Part shown: one piece after another, positions 12,187 to 25,000 of the stretch | Layout: every line of letters begins with the position of its first letter | Position numbering within the stretch: the stretch's first letter is position 1 | Origin: Absidia repens | Taxonomy: Eukaryota; Mucoromycota; Mucoromycetes; Mucorales; Cunninghamellaceae | Direction of reading: 5' to 3' | DNA length: 64,000 nucleotides | Assembly (NCBI GenBank): GCA_002105175.1 | Contig: MCGE01000005.1 | Location: 1,798,001-1,862,000 of the forward strand | Translations under genes and position numbers: made by a program | The notes under the pieces: model-generated | The model's database searches: none | Told to the model about the DNA's origin: nothing | Seen by the model: the letters and a program-made list of their open reading frames with translations, nothing else

Positions 12187-15139
12187 TTATCTATTATTTG
12201 ATTTTTTTTGTAATATACCTGTTTTGTATTCGGGGTTTTGTGATAAACCAGAGATTTCAGAGTACATTTGTAATGCCCGTAGAATATGAGTAGGGTCGAG
12301 TTCCAATGCATCGCCTAGTTGTTCAAGAACACCCGAAAATTGACCAACTTTTTGCAAGTATAAACTAGACACGGCATTCTATTCAATTAATGAATATATA
12401 TATATTGTATATGAGCGATAAGTATGATATAAAAAACCATCTACCAGTTTGTTCTTTTCTACTTACCTCTATACGAGTAACGAAGTTTTCCATCAAGATC
12501 ATTAATTCATCATCAGATGCCGATTCCATAATGTGTCGCTGTAACGTGTCCAAAAAAGTGAATCCTCTTCGTAAAGGTATACCCGGTCTTTCAAAGCCGA
12601 AATAAGAGTTGTCTGTGTCTTGGATTTGGGACGATCTTTTGATGATAGTCGTTGAATTACCGCCATGTCGTCGATGAAGGTTTTGAAGTGATTGTTGCTG
12701 ATTCGTCACCACAAATCCTGTTGTTATGCGTTCCAATCGAATCGCCAAGTCATTAAGAGCACATACAAGTAAAGGGTCAATGCTACGGGAATAGGAAGGT
12801 GTCGTTGGTGGCAGCAATGAGGGTCGTTGTTGCAATAGTCGTCGTTGTTGGTCAAGCCGGCTAAAATCAAACCCTGGAGTGTATTCAATTGGCAATTCTG
12901 GTGAGAATAAACCACCGCCGTCTTCAAATGACCCCCTGGCGTTTGATAATGGTGTGTGTTGGTTGCCGTTCGGGTCTTCCAAGATGGGTGATGTTGGGAT
13001 GATTTTTGGTGATGAGGGTGTTGTTGCTACAGGTGACGGTATAGAGGTCGACGGCGTTCCTCTGGGATTCCTATCTGCTTCCATTCTACCATCAAGTTGT
13101 TTGGGATACACGAAGCTCAGCATTTCAGGCGTTTCCAATCCTTTAAGTCGTCGTTCACCCAATTCCATAATATGAAATCCAAGTCGCTTTAATTGTTGTA
13201 CGTCGCGAAGTAAGTAGCCCATTCCACCAGTGCCACGTGCCTTTAGTAGAGCCATTTCATCATCATCAGAGGAGCCAAGGACACCTGGAATACTTTTTAA
13301 AGCCATCACCACATCGGAAGAGACGCATATCTGTCCACCATCAGCCGCATTACAAATTCTTGCCGCCTTGTTCACCACAGGTCCAAAGTAATCCATGCGA
13401 TTTGTGATGGGATTGCGCTCAAATACCGGTGTACCCCAATGAATTCCCATGCGGACAGATAAACCACGATAAATCATACCACCATCAGCATCTTCGATTT
13501 CTCGTCCTTCTTCCGTTTCAAGAATACCGGCAGGCCAATCCGCTTCCAAAAGCTGTAGTTGTACTGTAAAGCACCAGAGCAATGCACCTGTGATGTTTTG
13601 GAAACATGCCATGAAAGCATCCCCTTCTGTTTTGACTTCATAACCACCCACACTGCGCAATGTTCGCCGCATAATTGTATCATGAATTTTGATGGAGGAC
13701 CGCATATCTTCTTGTTGAGTCTCCCACAAAAACGTCGAGTTCTTGATATCGGTGAACACTAATGCCACTTGGTTGATAGGAGGTGGTACTTCCCGTTCCA
13801 GTCTTGCCAAAGTCTTTTATAAAAAATAAAAAAAAAAGAGGTGAATACCGGCATTCAAAATATGTATTGTAGCCCTTAACCTACCGAATCACCAGCGCTT
13901 TCTTTTGCACGGCGCTTATTTTTCACCAATAATCCAGAGTCATCGGCAGAGAGCATACCAGCCATATCACCACCAAGGAACGGGTTGCCAGTGCCGCCCA
14001 TAGCAACGCCACGGTAGTTTCTGAATTTCTTTTCACGTCGATCGAACATATCACCTACACCAATGATCATCACCATAATGCTTTCGTCTGCGCCGTAAGT
14101 GATAGCAAAATCCCGAAGCTTCTGAGCAGCAATCATAAAATCACCTTTTTCTGTTCGAGCCACATCCACCGCTGTTTGGTAAGACATACAATCCCAGAGT
14201 CCTTGCGAGGCCATGATCAAAAATTCATCGTTTTCCGTGAGCTCCATGACCGAAATATAAGGATTGGCATTGATCACCGGGACTAAATGGAAGTATCCAA
14301 ACCCACGCGACACCGGGAGTTCATCGTTGAGGAGGCCCGAATTGGAGACATAGCCACCAGCAGCACGAATACGAGAGGCTTCGCTTGGGTTCAAGGGGAT
14401 ATGCTTTTGTGTGATTTCGTATGCTTGGCCATTGTTACGAGAGAGGACGACAAAGACATCACCCACATTGGCAACATATAGTTTGGTACCAGAAATATAG
14501 CATACAGCAGCGGAGGCGCCAGAGGAAAAGTTCATATCGTCATTTCCACCACGTTTTTCATCGTTGTCGTCTACATCCCCACTGTTAGCTCCAATGCCCA
14601 GTCCTTTTTCCAAGCCCAAAAACGTACGTCGGATCGCAGAAACTACGGTGTCGTCCTGTTTCGTCTTGACGAGTTCATTTGTTAAGTGATATGTCAGAGA
14701 ATCGTTCAAGTATTTGGTCAATCGGCATCCCATCTTGCTGCGGCGACATCCATCGAAGAGAGCAAAAAGACATTCATCGTCATTGTTTCTGAAGCGCGGA
14801 ATCACCAAATCCCATGTCGACAAATGATCACTTGGTCCAAGCCAATCAGCTATACCATATCCCATATTGTTCACTTCAGATGGCGATGTTCTCACCCGTC
14901 GATCGTAAAATTCTTCAGGTGTTGTAACCCCCAAGATCGTGACATCCATCAACCCCAGCATACGCAGTTTCGTCAGTGCACTAAAGTCGGACAAATTCTT
15001 TTCCTTGGGATTGAAGCTTTGTGGGTGCATTTGCTTGATTTCTAGTCGTTTGTTGCCTGATAGATTGAGGTACTTGAGGCCCAAATTCCAATTCCTATAA
15101 GTATCAGTAATTAGTATTCGTCTATGCATTGTCTCATTG

Positions 15140-15170
<31 letters not shown>

Positions 15171-18100
15171 TGTATATTTACCAATTCCAGTCGTAGGGCC
15201 AATTGGCAATATTATATTTCAGGACATTATTGCCAACGTCGAGGACCAGCAGTTTACGAAGTTTTCCAATTTCAGCAGGTAAGGTTTGTAGCTTGTTGTC
15301 GTTGACTGCCAAGACACGCAAGTAGGATAGTCGTTCGATATCGTCAGCAGGTAGAGATGTTAGAGTATTGCCAGAAAGATACAATTCATACAAATGTTGG
15401 TGGCAAAGTTCTTCAGGAGGAATTTCATACAGTTCGTTGTAGGCTAAGTTCAGTGTTCTAAGTTCCAAGAAAAGGGATAAGGGCGACCACACATCGTCAG
15501 TCAATCGGTTATCACCCAAGAAAAGCTGTCGTAACGAGAGGGATAACGGAGGGGGATGATTGCGTGGGCTTGCAAAAAAGGAGGGCGGGTTGAAATTGGG
15601 GGGACCGTTACTGCTACTGTTGCCACTGGTTCCACTAGCTGATAATGCCAACGAGCCCATACGCCGTCGTTCGCCCGCCGGAGTGCTACTGCCGTCATCG
15701 TCGTCGTCGTCGGTCCTTCCAGATTGATCATCACCGCCTATCGTCATAACAGAATCATTGCTGAAAAGTCGGAAATCGCGGTGTGAATTTTGTCGACTGT
15801 GTGTTGGTACCATCCCCTGACCTACAGGTAGATCCGTGTTGCTGTTGCTATTGCTACTGTGAGAAGAGCCGCCGCCATATGGAAGATGAAGCGCCATACC
15901 ATTCTCGGAGAAGGGTTCCGGAAAAGATTCCAATAAATTTGAAGAGCAGTTGAGAACTTGTAGAGACGCGCATAGCCATATTTCCTTGGGTAAACCTTGC
16001 AAGTTGTTCTTTTGAGCCAGCAAGATTTTCATTTCTGTCAATTTGGAGATTTCAACCGGAAGGCCACTCAGTTTATTGTCTTGTACTGATAGTCGACTGA
16101 GTTTTTGTAGTTCACCGATGCTTTTTGGTAACGATGTCAAAGTATTGCTATCCAGTGTGAGTTGTTCTAGGTTGAGTGTTGAATAAAAGATATCGTCGGG
16201 GAACGAAGAGAGCTTGCAGTTCGACAAATTGAGGTTGGTGAGGACGCCGGGTACAGAGTAAGGTTGCAAAGGTTTTCCAAACGACGTCGGTTTGTAGACA
16301 GCATCGGCCGGTGTTTGACAAAAGCCCATGTTGAATTGCGTGAGATGATTTTTGGACATTTGAAGATGGCGCATATTGGTGATTTCACAACTGACGATAC
16401 TGACAGCATTGTAATCCATGAATAAAATGTTGAGTTTCGGCAGTTGACAGATGACGTCCAAATCAGTGATAAAATTTTGTCGAATATCCAGCTCCTGCAA
16501 ATTCTCCAGTTGAGCAAATGTAGGTGGCAAGCTCCCCGTTAGGCGATTCGCAATGGCAAAAAAACTAACGAGTTTCTTGAGATTTCCAATTTCATCAGGT
16601 AGGCAAGTGATTTTATTAAAGCTGATATCTAGATGGGACAGTTGATGCATATCACAGATCACTATAGGGAATTTCGTAAGGCAATTGTTGGAGATATATA
16701 AAAGATTGAGATGCTGAAAACTGGCAAAACTATCAGGTAATGATTCCAGTCTATTGTTGAGAGCACGCAGAGATTTCAGTAAATGCAGATCTTCCAAGTG
16801 TGCTGGGGTCAGATCGCCTAATCGGTTCCCAGATATGTTGAGATGTTCCAATTGAGTACAGTAATGAAGTGATGAAGGAAGTGATGTGTATTTGTTGTCC
16901 ACCAACCAAAGCTGTTTCAGCGAGATACATAATTGTACAAAGTCCAGAGGTATTTCCATCAGAATATTTTTCGTGAGATCCAGTGACACAATTTCCGCAG
17001 CGTGATTGTATAAAAAGGGAGGTACAGTAGAGAAGCTATGTCCTTGTAATCCGAGATGCTTGAAGTCAACAAAATCTGCTTCATTTACGTTGGAAGATGA
17101 TCTTGGGCCAAAGGAAAACCGAAGTAGGTATGAGTTGTCTTCACGTCCAACGTCTTCAATATTGTCATCTTCAGTGTACCCCATTTGTTCCAATAATTGT
17201 TTTTGTATAAGTAAGGGCATTTCATTCGGCAGTAAAGGTCGATCTAAATGATAAAAATAGATAAAGTTAGTTCCAAATATGTCAATTCATTATCAAATTT
17301 TAGTCTTTCTTACCAAGATTGTGTTGTCGGATCAATAAGCTGTATTTACTGAGATCATGTAGGAAGAATTTCCCCGCAAGTCGATTTACCAGTTCCTTTG
17401 TAGTCGTATTCAGAGGAAGTTGTAAGGTGCCAAACGTGTTGTCTGGTCTAAAGATTCGGATACAAAACTATATATTCATATGAAGGTTTGAGTAAAGCAA
17501 GAATATTGACTGATAATAGGATAGGAATAGGTAGTGCTTACGTTTCGTCGCTTGATGTTCCAATCAACATTATCAGTAAAATTCACTTCATCAAAAACAG
17601 AATTTTCATCATCAACAGGGGTAGGGGGTGGAGGTAAATGTGAGATAGATCCCGTATTATCTGCAGGTTCAACAGCCCAGCTGTCAGGAGGTGCCCATAA
17701 TTCGGAAGATGCTGCCTATATAACAATGAAAAACAAAAGAAGTGTATATTTAGCATCTAAATATTTCATATTTCGCTATTCTTTGACATATATTTACCAT
17801 TGAATTGGAACCATCCCTGCTTGATGAACTCAAGTGATTTGTATTGACGATATCATCCATTGCCCCAAAGTTTTGGAGCACTACCAAAAAAGAAAAGAAA
17901 AAAGGTTAGGTTTCAAGTCGGTATTTAATTGTCTATGTTCTACAAATTTGACACATACAATCGAGTTCCTAAAAATAAAGGAAGTTAGCATTCATAATGA
18001 AAATTTGAAATAAATTAAGTGTAGATACGTACTTTTCCATCCAAAGCTATCATACCATCATCAGTTTTGGGAAAATTCAATGTTGAAGAGCCAGTCTGTT

Positions 18101-18882
18101 TTCGTTGTTTTCCGTTACTAGCAGAGCCATGTCGATTTCCATAATAGGTGTACACATTTTTGGGCGGATGCTTATCATCTTGAGCTGAATCGAGAGGATG
18201 AGGAGTGGGTCGTATAGAAGATAGATCAGAGTCATTCGATGGTTTTGCTTTGTGTCGAGATGACATTGTTGTTGTTGGAGACATTATAGTTGTTGTAGCA
18301 CTTGTCAAGGTGGTATTGATATTGGTGGCGGAAGGTGTTTTGATATCTGACGGATCAATGGAGGAATGTAGTTCAGCCCGGTCTACACAAACAAGATAAA
18401 GTCAATTTTCAGTTTTTTCGTTTGTAAGTGCCTATATATTCACTTACGTTTCTTTTTGAATCGACCAAAGAGGTTCCGTTTCTTATCCTTAGAATGCTGT
18501 ACAGCTTGGCCATTTTGTTGTATTGGTGAAGAAGGTCTTGTAACGGCGGGTCTCTCTATTTAGGATAATAAAAATGTTGGGTAAGTGAATGAGATAAATT
18601 TTAGATTTTGCACAACGTAATACGGGAAGATATGACAATAGCCGGACGATTTTTTTTTAACTTACCTTGACTTGACTCCGGTAGGGTTTGAGTACGATTC
18701 ATAGTTGGAGTTGAAGAGTATGATGGGTTAGGAGTAGAAGACAGACCATAAAAGTGAGAGCGTAGTTGTGGTTGAGGTTGGGGTGGAGGTGGCCCATTAT
18801 GCAAAGGACTGACAGGTCGGGATCGTGAAGAGTAAGGTGGATGCTGGGGCTGTTCCAAGGAGCGCCTTCGTGATAAAGGCAT
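12187..18882 (-). CDS. CYR1: Adenylate cyclase (RA - LRR - PP2C - class III cyclase)
   Basis: Eleven exons: 18666-18882, 18448-18555, 18033-18382, 17959-17968, 17798-17880, 17542-17715, 17314-17467, 15182-17243, 13885-15094, 12467-13813 and 12187-12378, about 1968 residues. Domains in order: Pro/Ser-rich disordered N terminus (1-310); Ras-association domain starting FCIRIFRPDNTFG (about 315-366); some 20 leucine-rich repeats (400-1050), broken by a Ser/Gly insertion; PP2C-like domain (about 1100-1430); and the class III catalytic domain from VALVFTDIKNSTFLWE, with metal-binding Asp at about 1478 and 1521 (TEGDAFM), to about 1640. A C-terminal tail follows that in yeast binds the cyclase-associated protein. 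It makes cAMP from ATP under Ras control at the membrane. Exon 4 is a 10-base microexon. The last residues are uncertain: a GTATAT site at 12218 could start one more intron, otherwise the stop is at 12187. Confidence 0.93.
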
Positions 18883-19199
18883 GAGTCAAATAGAGTGAAA
18901 AGTGATAGGGAATATAAAGTACAAAAGCAATATATAATAATGATACCCTATTGCTTTGTTTTGCGTTGATTTCCTTTATAAAGAAACGGGTGGCGTATTT
19001 TGTCAAGCGATGTGGAAAAAAGAAAAGAAAGGAAGGAGGGAAAAATATCTGCACGGTGAGGTGATGAAAAAAAAAATTGAAGGGCATGTTTCAATCTCCG
19101 GTCAGCGCTCATACAGAACGTCCAAGTACAATGAGGCATAATGAGACGTTAGCGTATAGTGTCATTAAGGCTATCATATTCTATAATCAGACAAAGTGA

Positions 19200-19430
19200 T
19201 CAAAGCGACATAATTGACTTATAATTGTAGTTTATATCAGAATCTGATAAAAAATTCAAGTCAGCAAAATTTGTCAGATTACAGTTTACTAAATAAATCA
19301 AGACGGTAGTATAATAAATTTGGGATGGGGTAAAAAAACAATTTGGGAAGGATAAGAAATAATTTAGGACATTGAAAAAATAAATTCAGACGGTCGTAAA
19401 ATGATATATGAAATAATTGGAAAGTGAAAA
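19200..19430 (+). mobile_element. MITE-like family B, copy 1 (degenerate)
   Basis: The internal phrase CTAAATAAATCAAGACGGTA, followed by GTATAATAAATTTGGGATGG, matches the copies at 21.5 and 29.9 kb. The terminal inverted repeats seen in those copies are not clear here. Ends are approximate. Confidence 0.5.
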
Positions 19431-19840
19431 AAAAAAAAAAAAAAAAAAAAAAAATAGCATTCGGTTTTTAAAACGTTGACATTCATCTTTTTAAAAATCT
19501 TACATCAACCAATAATAAAACTGCAATATTCATTGCATATGTGGTGGTTACAGAGTGAAGGACAGGGTCAAGAAAGTTGATAGGCATATGCTGATGGAGG
19601 AAATGGCACGGAAAGATGTTAGGGATAAGACGGTGTCATTGTTTGTCCCTTTAATCATGAAGGTTACTATATGAAAAGAAACGGAAGGTGCAAAGAGAAA
19701 GAGCAGCCTGCATGGCAAAGGGACAACAACACCAAAAGAAACGATAAAAACTTACTTGAGAACTTCACGACGAATTGAAAGAAACAATAAAAGATTAAGA
19801 AAACTTGATAGAAAACTTGGTGGTGTTTTTTCAAAAGAAA

Positions 19841-19950
19841 CTAGCCCACTGTCGCACTCCCGTGGCATTTCGGAGGTGTGGCCCTTCGGGGCGCGACCTG
19901 CATTGGCGACTTAAATTGCTTAGCGTATCGCCACCCCAAGGGAGCTCTCT
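19841..19950 (-). other. GC-rich structured element, candidate ncRNA or transposon end
   Basis: About 110 bases of high GC stand in AT-rich DNA. On the minus strand a TATATAA word (19951-19957) lies just upstream, then GGCGA ... TCGCC can pair around an 18-base loop. Next an outer GTCGC/GCGAC stem can enclose two hairpins, GCCCCGAAGGGC and CTCC...GGAG, as a three-way junction. A T-rich stretch (TTTCTTTT) follows. I do not recognise it as tRNA, 5S, U6, SRP, RNase P or MRP RNA. The minus strand ends in CTAG before T, which could also be a Helitron-type 3' end, but no matching 5' end was found. Confidence 0.4.
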
Positions 19951-19979
19951 TATATAAATCACTTACAATCATTTTGAAA

Positions 19980-20090
19980 AGTACTTGCTACATTTTGTAG
20001 TTATAGAACATCCATAATCATATGCGAAGAAAAAGGACTTGTTACACTTTGAGTTATAGAACTCCGATGACCATATGCAAAAGGCATTAT
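19980..20090 (+). repeat. Two-unit diverged tandem repeat (~55 bases)
   Basis: GTACTTGCTACATTTTGTAG then TTATAGAAC and CATATGCGAAGAAAAAG is followed by GGACTTGTTACACTTTGAGT then TATAGAACTC and CATATGCAAAAGG. The order of words is the same, so this looks like an old local duplication. Confidence 0.5.
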
Positions 20091-20309
20091 TTCAGTTTGC
20101 AGTTAGAAATTATAATGATACCCACTTTTTTTGTTGTTTTTTTTGAATAAAGGCAATTTTATTATCACTCGTACATATACTTCTGCCTTTGTCTGATTTT
20201 GTTTTTTCTTCTTTTGGAGGATGAAGAATGACATCCTGGAGTACTGATTATTTTAACAGCTACCCAAGTTTTATGTCAATGGACAGAGAATGCTCTGACC
20301 AGAAAGCGG

Positions 20310-20515
20310 GGTTTCAATATGGTTTTTAAAGGCTGTGCTTTCTACCTTTCCACTTTCTTTTGCTTCCTTTTTTTTTTCCCACATGGACGTCCTCCGAAGA
20401 TTTGGCAGTCATGGAGTTGGATTTTTTTTTTTAGATTTAGAGGATTTTGAAAAAGGGCATGGCAAAGGACATGGGGAACCCCTTTCATTTCTGATTTAGG
20501 ATTTAGTTAACTTGT
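20310..20515 (+). repeat. Interspersed repeat family A, copy b (fragment)
   Basis: It has AGCGGGGTTTCAAT, a C/T-rich leader, then CATGGGGAACCCCTTTCATT and TGATTTAGGATTTAG in the family order. It lacks the AATAAA-bearing second half. Confidence 0.5.
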
Positions 20516-20539
20516 TTCTGGCATGGAATGGTGACATAC

Positions 20540-20605
20540 CCGTGCGCTCAAGTGGTCGTGCGCGATTCTGGATGAATTGGATGGCTCGCTGATCGAATCT
20601 ACGTT
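20540..20605 (+). other. tRNA-like block (A-box and B-box words), possible SINE head or tRNA relic
   Basis: GTGCGCTCAAGTGG resembles a pol III A box inside a GCGC...GCGC arm. GATCGAATC, 30 bases on, matches the B-box pattern GWTCRANNC. The anticodon arm does not pair, so it is not an intact tRNA. A similar GATGATCGAATCT occurs at about 46540. Confidence 0.3.
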
Positions 20606-21009
20606 GTTGGCAAATCTATTACGGCTTTAAATGTGTATCTTTCTTTTTGCTAGGTTGTTGTTGGTACTCCATATAGCTTATATGGCGTCCCATAGAAATA
20701 ACATACCCTGTAGATTAGGCATAGCAGTGACAGTTTTGTTAGTATGTAGAATAGCTATTATTGAAATAAAATGTTATTCTTTTACAGCACGTCTTTACTC
20801 TTTGTATCCACACGGTTCTATTTCATTATGCGCTGTCTGCGAACCGCGTCACTATTTTATTTTTGTTACTCTTTAAAGTAGGAATTGGAGAAGTTGAAAA
20901 AAGTCTGGCTCTGGTACCTAAAAAGGGAACTGCTGCTATGACTGGTTGGAAAATGTAAGGGTGCATAAAAAAAAAAAAAGAGTTATCTAAATTGAGAGAT
21001 TTGGATGTT

Positions 21010-21165
21010 GAAAAGCGTTGACTATAGTGGTTTCCGAAAAGTGTTGAATATGATAGAAGCTGAAAGGCGTTAGCTGTAATGGTCGCTGAAAGTGTCGACT
21101 ACGGTTAATGCGGAAAGTTGTTTACTGTGATGGATGCTGAGAAGAGTTGGGTTTGGGGGTGAACG
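21010..21165 (+). repeat. Degenerate 26-base minisatellite, about six units
   Basis: Successive units begin at about 21010, 21036, 21062, 21088, 21113 and 21139. Each starts GAAA(A)G.GTT or GAGAAGAGTT, and most end in GGTTTCC-, AAGCT-, TCGCT- or ATGCT-type words. Unit spacing is 25-26 bases. Confidence 0.6.
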
Positions 21166-21454
21166 AAAAGGAAATCCGCGTGAAATAGAGGTTTGTTAAT
21201 GACCTTCCATTGATAGGTAGATAGATAGATAGATGGATAAATAGAAGATATAGAAATTGAGGGAAGAGAAAATGATGATATGTAAAAGAAATGTAGAAAA
21301 GTGGTGCTTTTATATTCTTTAACCTTTGATGGACGTTGTTAGTGGTTCAACTTTGATAAATGTACACACATGATAAAAGTTGACGGTGAGAACTGATCCA
21401 GCTTGATTTATCATTCAATAGAAATATAAAAAGGTGAACTGGAATACTAAGTGT

Positions 21455-21625
21455 TTTAAGTTTCAATTGAGACGAGGCGCAATTTTTTATGGACTATGGA
21501 AACTGAAAATTAAGACGACATTTACATATTTTTGACTCATCTGCTATGAATTATTTCTTGTCCATCCTAATTTTATTACACCACCGTTTTAATTTATTTT
21601 ACCTTCATCTCAATTTAAAGTTATT
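21455..21625 (+). mobile_element. MITE-like family B, copy 2
   Basis: The left end AAGTTTCAATTGAGACGAGG and the right end CCTTCATCTCAATTTAAAGTT are imperfect inverted repeats about 150 bases apart. Inside, read on minus, lies AAAACGGTGGTGTAATAAAA, as in the other copies. There is no coding capacity. Confidence 0.6.
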
Positions 21626-22020
21626 GAGTCGTAAGTGAACCAATGACACAAACGAACACTCCCATTAATATAAAAACATGAAATTTCATGCAGCTAAAAA
21701 TACATTGTAACTGGGTTTATTCTGGTATCTACCATTTGCTCGTTTGCTTGGACCTCATGATTTGAAACCACCTGGACGTGTCAGTTAATGGAAGTACTCA
21801 GGGGAGGGGGTTTGCGGTTGTCCATCCCAATTTTTTTCATTACAATCTCCGACCTTTTTGCAGTCTCGATTAATGCCAACTCGGCGTTTCTCCTTCCGAA
21901 TTCTTCTCTTTTCTCTTTATTTATCTATTTTAGTGTTATGAAAAACCTCATTCCTCATTCCTTCTTCTATCCTTTTTTATTTTATTTTCAACTTGAATTA
22001 TTAGTGTCTCATTTGCACTC

Positions 22021-25000
22021 ATGACAAAAAGTACCGATTCTTTGCTTGATACTGCTGATTTTGTACAACATCGATTTGACGTTCCAGCTAGCGCTATTAG
22101 GCGCCATGTCTCTTTGAATGCTCGCCTTCGACAATCCATACCATATAGCAAGAATCAAGATCCTCTGAACAAGGCCCCTCTCCTAACACCGGTGAACAAG
22201 AATAACTCAATTTCATCAATGAATTCTCAATCTACAAATGGTATCGAAGATTACAAACTCGGTGGTATCATAGGTATTATGATGCTCATTTACACACATA
22301 TACTTGACTATTCTAATCATTTTAACAACCTAAATGTAGGCTATGGATCTTCTGCTGCTGTTTATAGTGCTCTTTACATTCCTCGGAACGTGCGTGTGGC
22401 TATAAAGATGATTGACCTTGATATGTTTGAAAGGAATCAAATCGATGAACTTCGGGTAAGAATATGAAGATAAGAATACCTCGTATTTTTAGTAACCTAT
22501 ATTATTATTGACGTTTATAGCGTGAAACAGCATTGATGGCCTTATCAAAGCATGAAAATATTCTACCTGTTTACAAATCTTTTGTATCTGGATCGAAGCT
22601 ATGTATCGTAACACCGTATCTTGCTGGCGGATCGTGCCTTGACATTATGAAAACTGCCTTTCCCGATGGCCTAGACGAACTTAGTATTGCTACAATTTTG
22701 AAACAAGCTTTGGAAGGTCTCCGTTACTTGCATAAAAATGGACATATTCATCGGGATGTAAAAGCTGGCAATCTTTTGGTCAATGATGATGGCTCTGTTT
22801 TGTTGGGTGACTTCGGTGTGTCTAGCTCCCTTAGCGAACGTGGAGTACGAAGAACGTTTGTTGGAACGGTAAGGGAAATAGCCCATGGGAAAATATATAT
22901 TCTGTTTGTGATGTCATATATTCTATGTTATTATCTCATTACTAACCTGCGTGTATTAGCCCTGCTGGATGGCACCAGAGGTGATGGAACAGGCGGGATA
23001 TGATTACAAGGCCGACATTTGGAGTTTTGGAATTACTGCGATTGAATTGGCTTCTGGTAAAGCTCCGTTGGGAAAGCTCCCTCCCTTGAAGGTAATGCCG
23101 AAATTAATATGTAATTTAATGCCGATGTTTATTCATAATTTTACTCATTATGCAATCTTTTTTCCATTTCTTCTGTTATATTTAGGTATTGTTGATGACC
23201 TTATCCAATGATCCACCAACTTTAATAAGGGAAACGACTAAGCACAAATATTCAAAAGTGTTCAAAGACATGATTGATTTTTGCCTCAACAAGGAACCAT
23301 CAAACAGGTACTGGTTTATTTATATATTGATACGCTTTTGCTGATATTTTATTTTTATTTATTTTATTTTTATCAAGGCCCACTGTAGAAAAGCTATTGT
23401 CACATCCATTCTTCAAACAAGCCCGAAAAAAGGAATACCTTGTAAAAAACATACTAATGGATCTCCCAGCACTGGAACGACGCCCTCGAAAAGCTATTCA
23501 CCGTCGACAACTATCCTTCACAACAGTGGAGGAATGGGATTTCAATGACGACTGCGATTATCAAAGGAAATTCAACGTTGACGCAAATACATTGGTAAGC
23601 AGCAAGAACAGCGACACCACCAATAAGGCAGTAAACAACAATATCAACCAATCCCCTACCGCTTTTACAATGAATCCGCCTTCAATTGTTCAACACGTCA
23701 ACTTATCACCAAATGAAATTGCGCTTCCTACCAAACAAGAACCTCGCATATCTTTTGACCGCTCTGTACGTGTTGATGACAATTACGACTCCAAGACCTT
23801 TATTGAACATACCTCTAGTCGCTTATCTTCTGGTATAAAATGCACGAAATATGGCGGCGACACGGTTAGTTAATAGATCATGTGAACACTGCTAATACTT
23901 GGACTAACACTCATTTTCGATCATAGGATTGTCAAAATAATACCAACAACAACTCCCTTAAAGATACTTCTGAACCAACATCTCCTGTGCCGCCATCCAT
24001 ACCAAACGACTTATATCCAACCTATCCCCTCACAAAGTCTGCAAGTAGTGGCACTACAGGTAAACAAGCAAAATTAGTATAAGCAAAAACATAAATCATG
24101 GTGACACTTTATAATTATAGGCGAACGAAAGTCTAGATTTAAGATCCAGTATTACCAGGATCCTATCATGGTGTCTCTACCTTCTATTCACAACTCATTA
24201 TTGCTTCCAACAGCGACGACATCATTATCAAATGGTAACACGGTATCTTCGAACAATTCATACTCAACGTCAACCAGCGAGGATTCGGCAACAAAAATGA
24301 TTACTAGAACACGATCGGCATCTTCAACTTCAATTTCATCATCTACTTCGAAATTTCCGCTACCTAGTCAACAACACTGTAATTACCTACCCGGCGAGAA
24401 AGATGTTGATGATTACGAAGGACACGATTCGAGGAAGGTGGGTCGATTTGAATTACTCTCAACCGCAACATTAGCGAATGATGTGATGATACCTGGCTCG
24501 TCTAGCTCAAGACGGACAAGCTTGGAACACCAATTGTCAGCAACGCCACTCCCATCATCACCATCTTCTTCAAGCTTGCCACTTTTACACAATACTGACA
24601 ACGCGATGGTATCATTTTCTACTACATCTGAGACTGACCTTCGCCGTCAAGGTACTCATTCCAATGATGGTCATCGGTTATCTAATTCTTCTGTGGTGCC
24701 GTCTCCAACAGCAAGTGTGCCTGGAACAACTTTTCCCTTTAGCATTTATCCCCATTTGCAATCACACTTTGAAGATCTGCTTCGCAACAACGATGCTCAA
24801 CAACGGACGATTAATATGATATTTGAATCATTGCACTTTCCGTAAGTTATGTAGATTGTGCAGATTTAGCACTAAGAACTAACATTCGATTTTATTTCGC
24901 TTTTTTTTTTTTTTTTTTTTTTTTTTTTTGTTAGACGACCCAAAACTGGCGACCATTCTCAATTTCATGGAAATTATATCACTTCACAAAATGATGGGAC

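Larger units (their letters stand above)
18883..22020. other. 3.1 kb divergent spacer rich in non-coding elements
   Basis: This is the gap between CYR1 and the Ste20-type kinase. It holds a family B copy (19200-19430), a long A run (19428-19454), a GC-rich foldable block (19841-19950), a two-unit tandem duplication (19980-20090), a family A fragment (20310-20515), a tRNA-like block (20540-20605), a 26-base minisatellite (21010-21165) and a second family B copy (21455-21625). No coding frame is credible. It is the densest non-coding region of the window. Confidence 0.6.

Noticed and set aside
19841..19950. Reading the GC-rich block as a tRNA, 5S, SRP or RNase P/MRP RNA
   Set aside because: Required motifs (T-loop, SRP apical loop, the P/MRP conserved core words) are not present on either strand.
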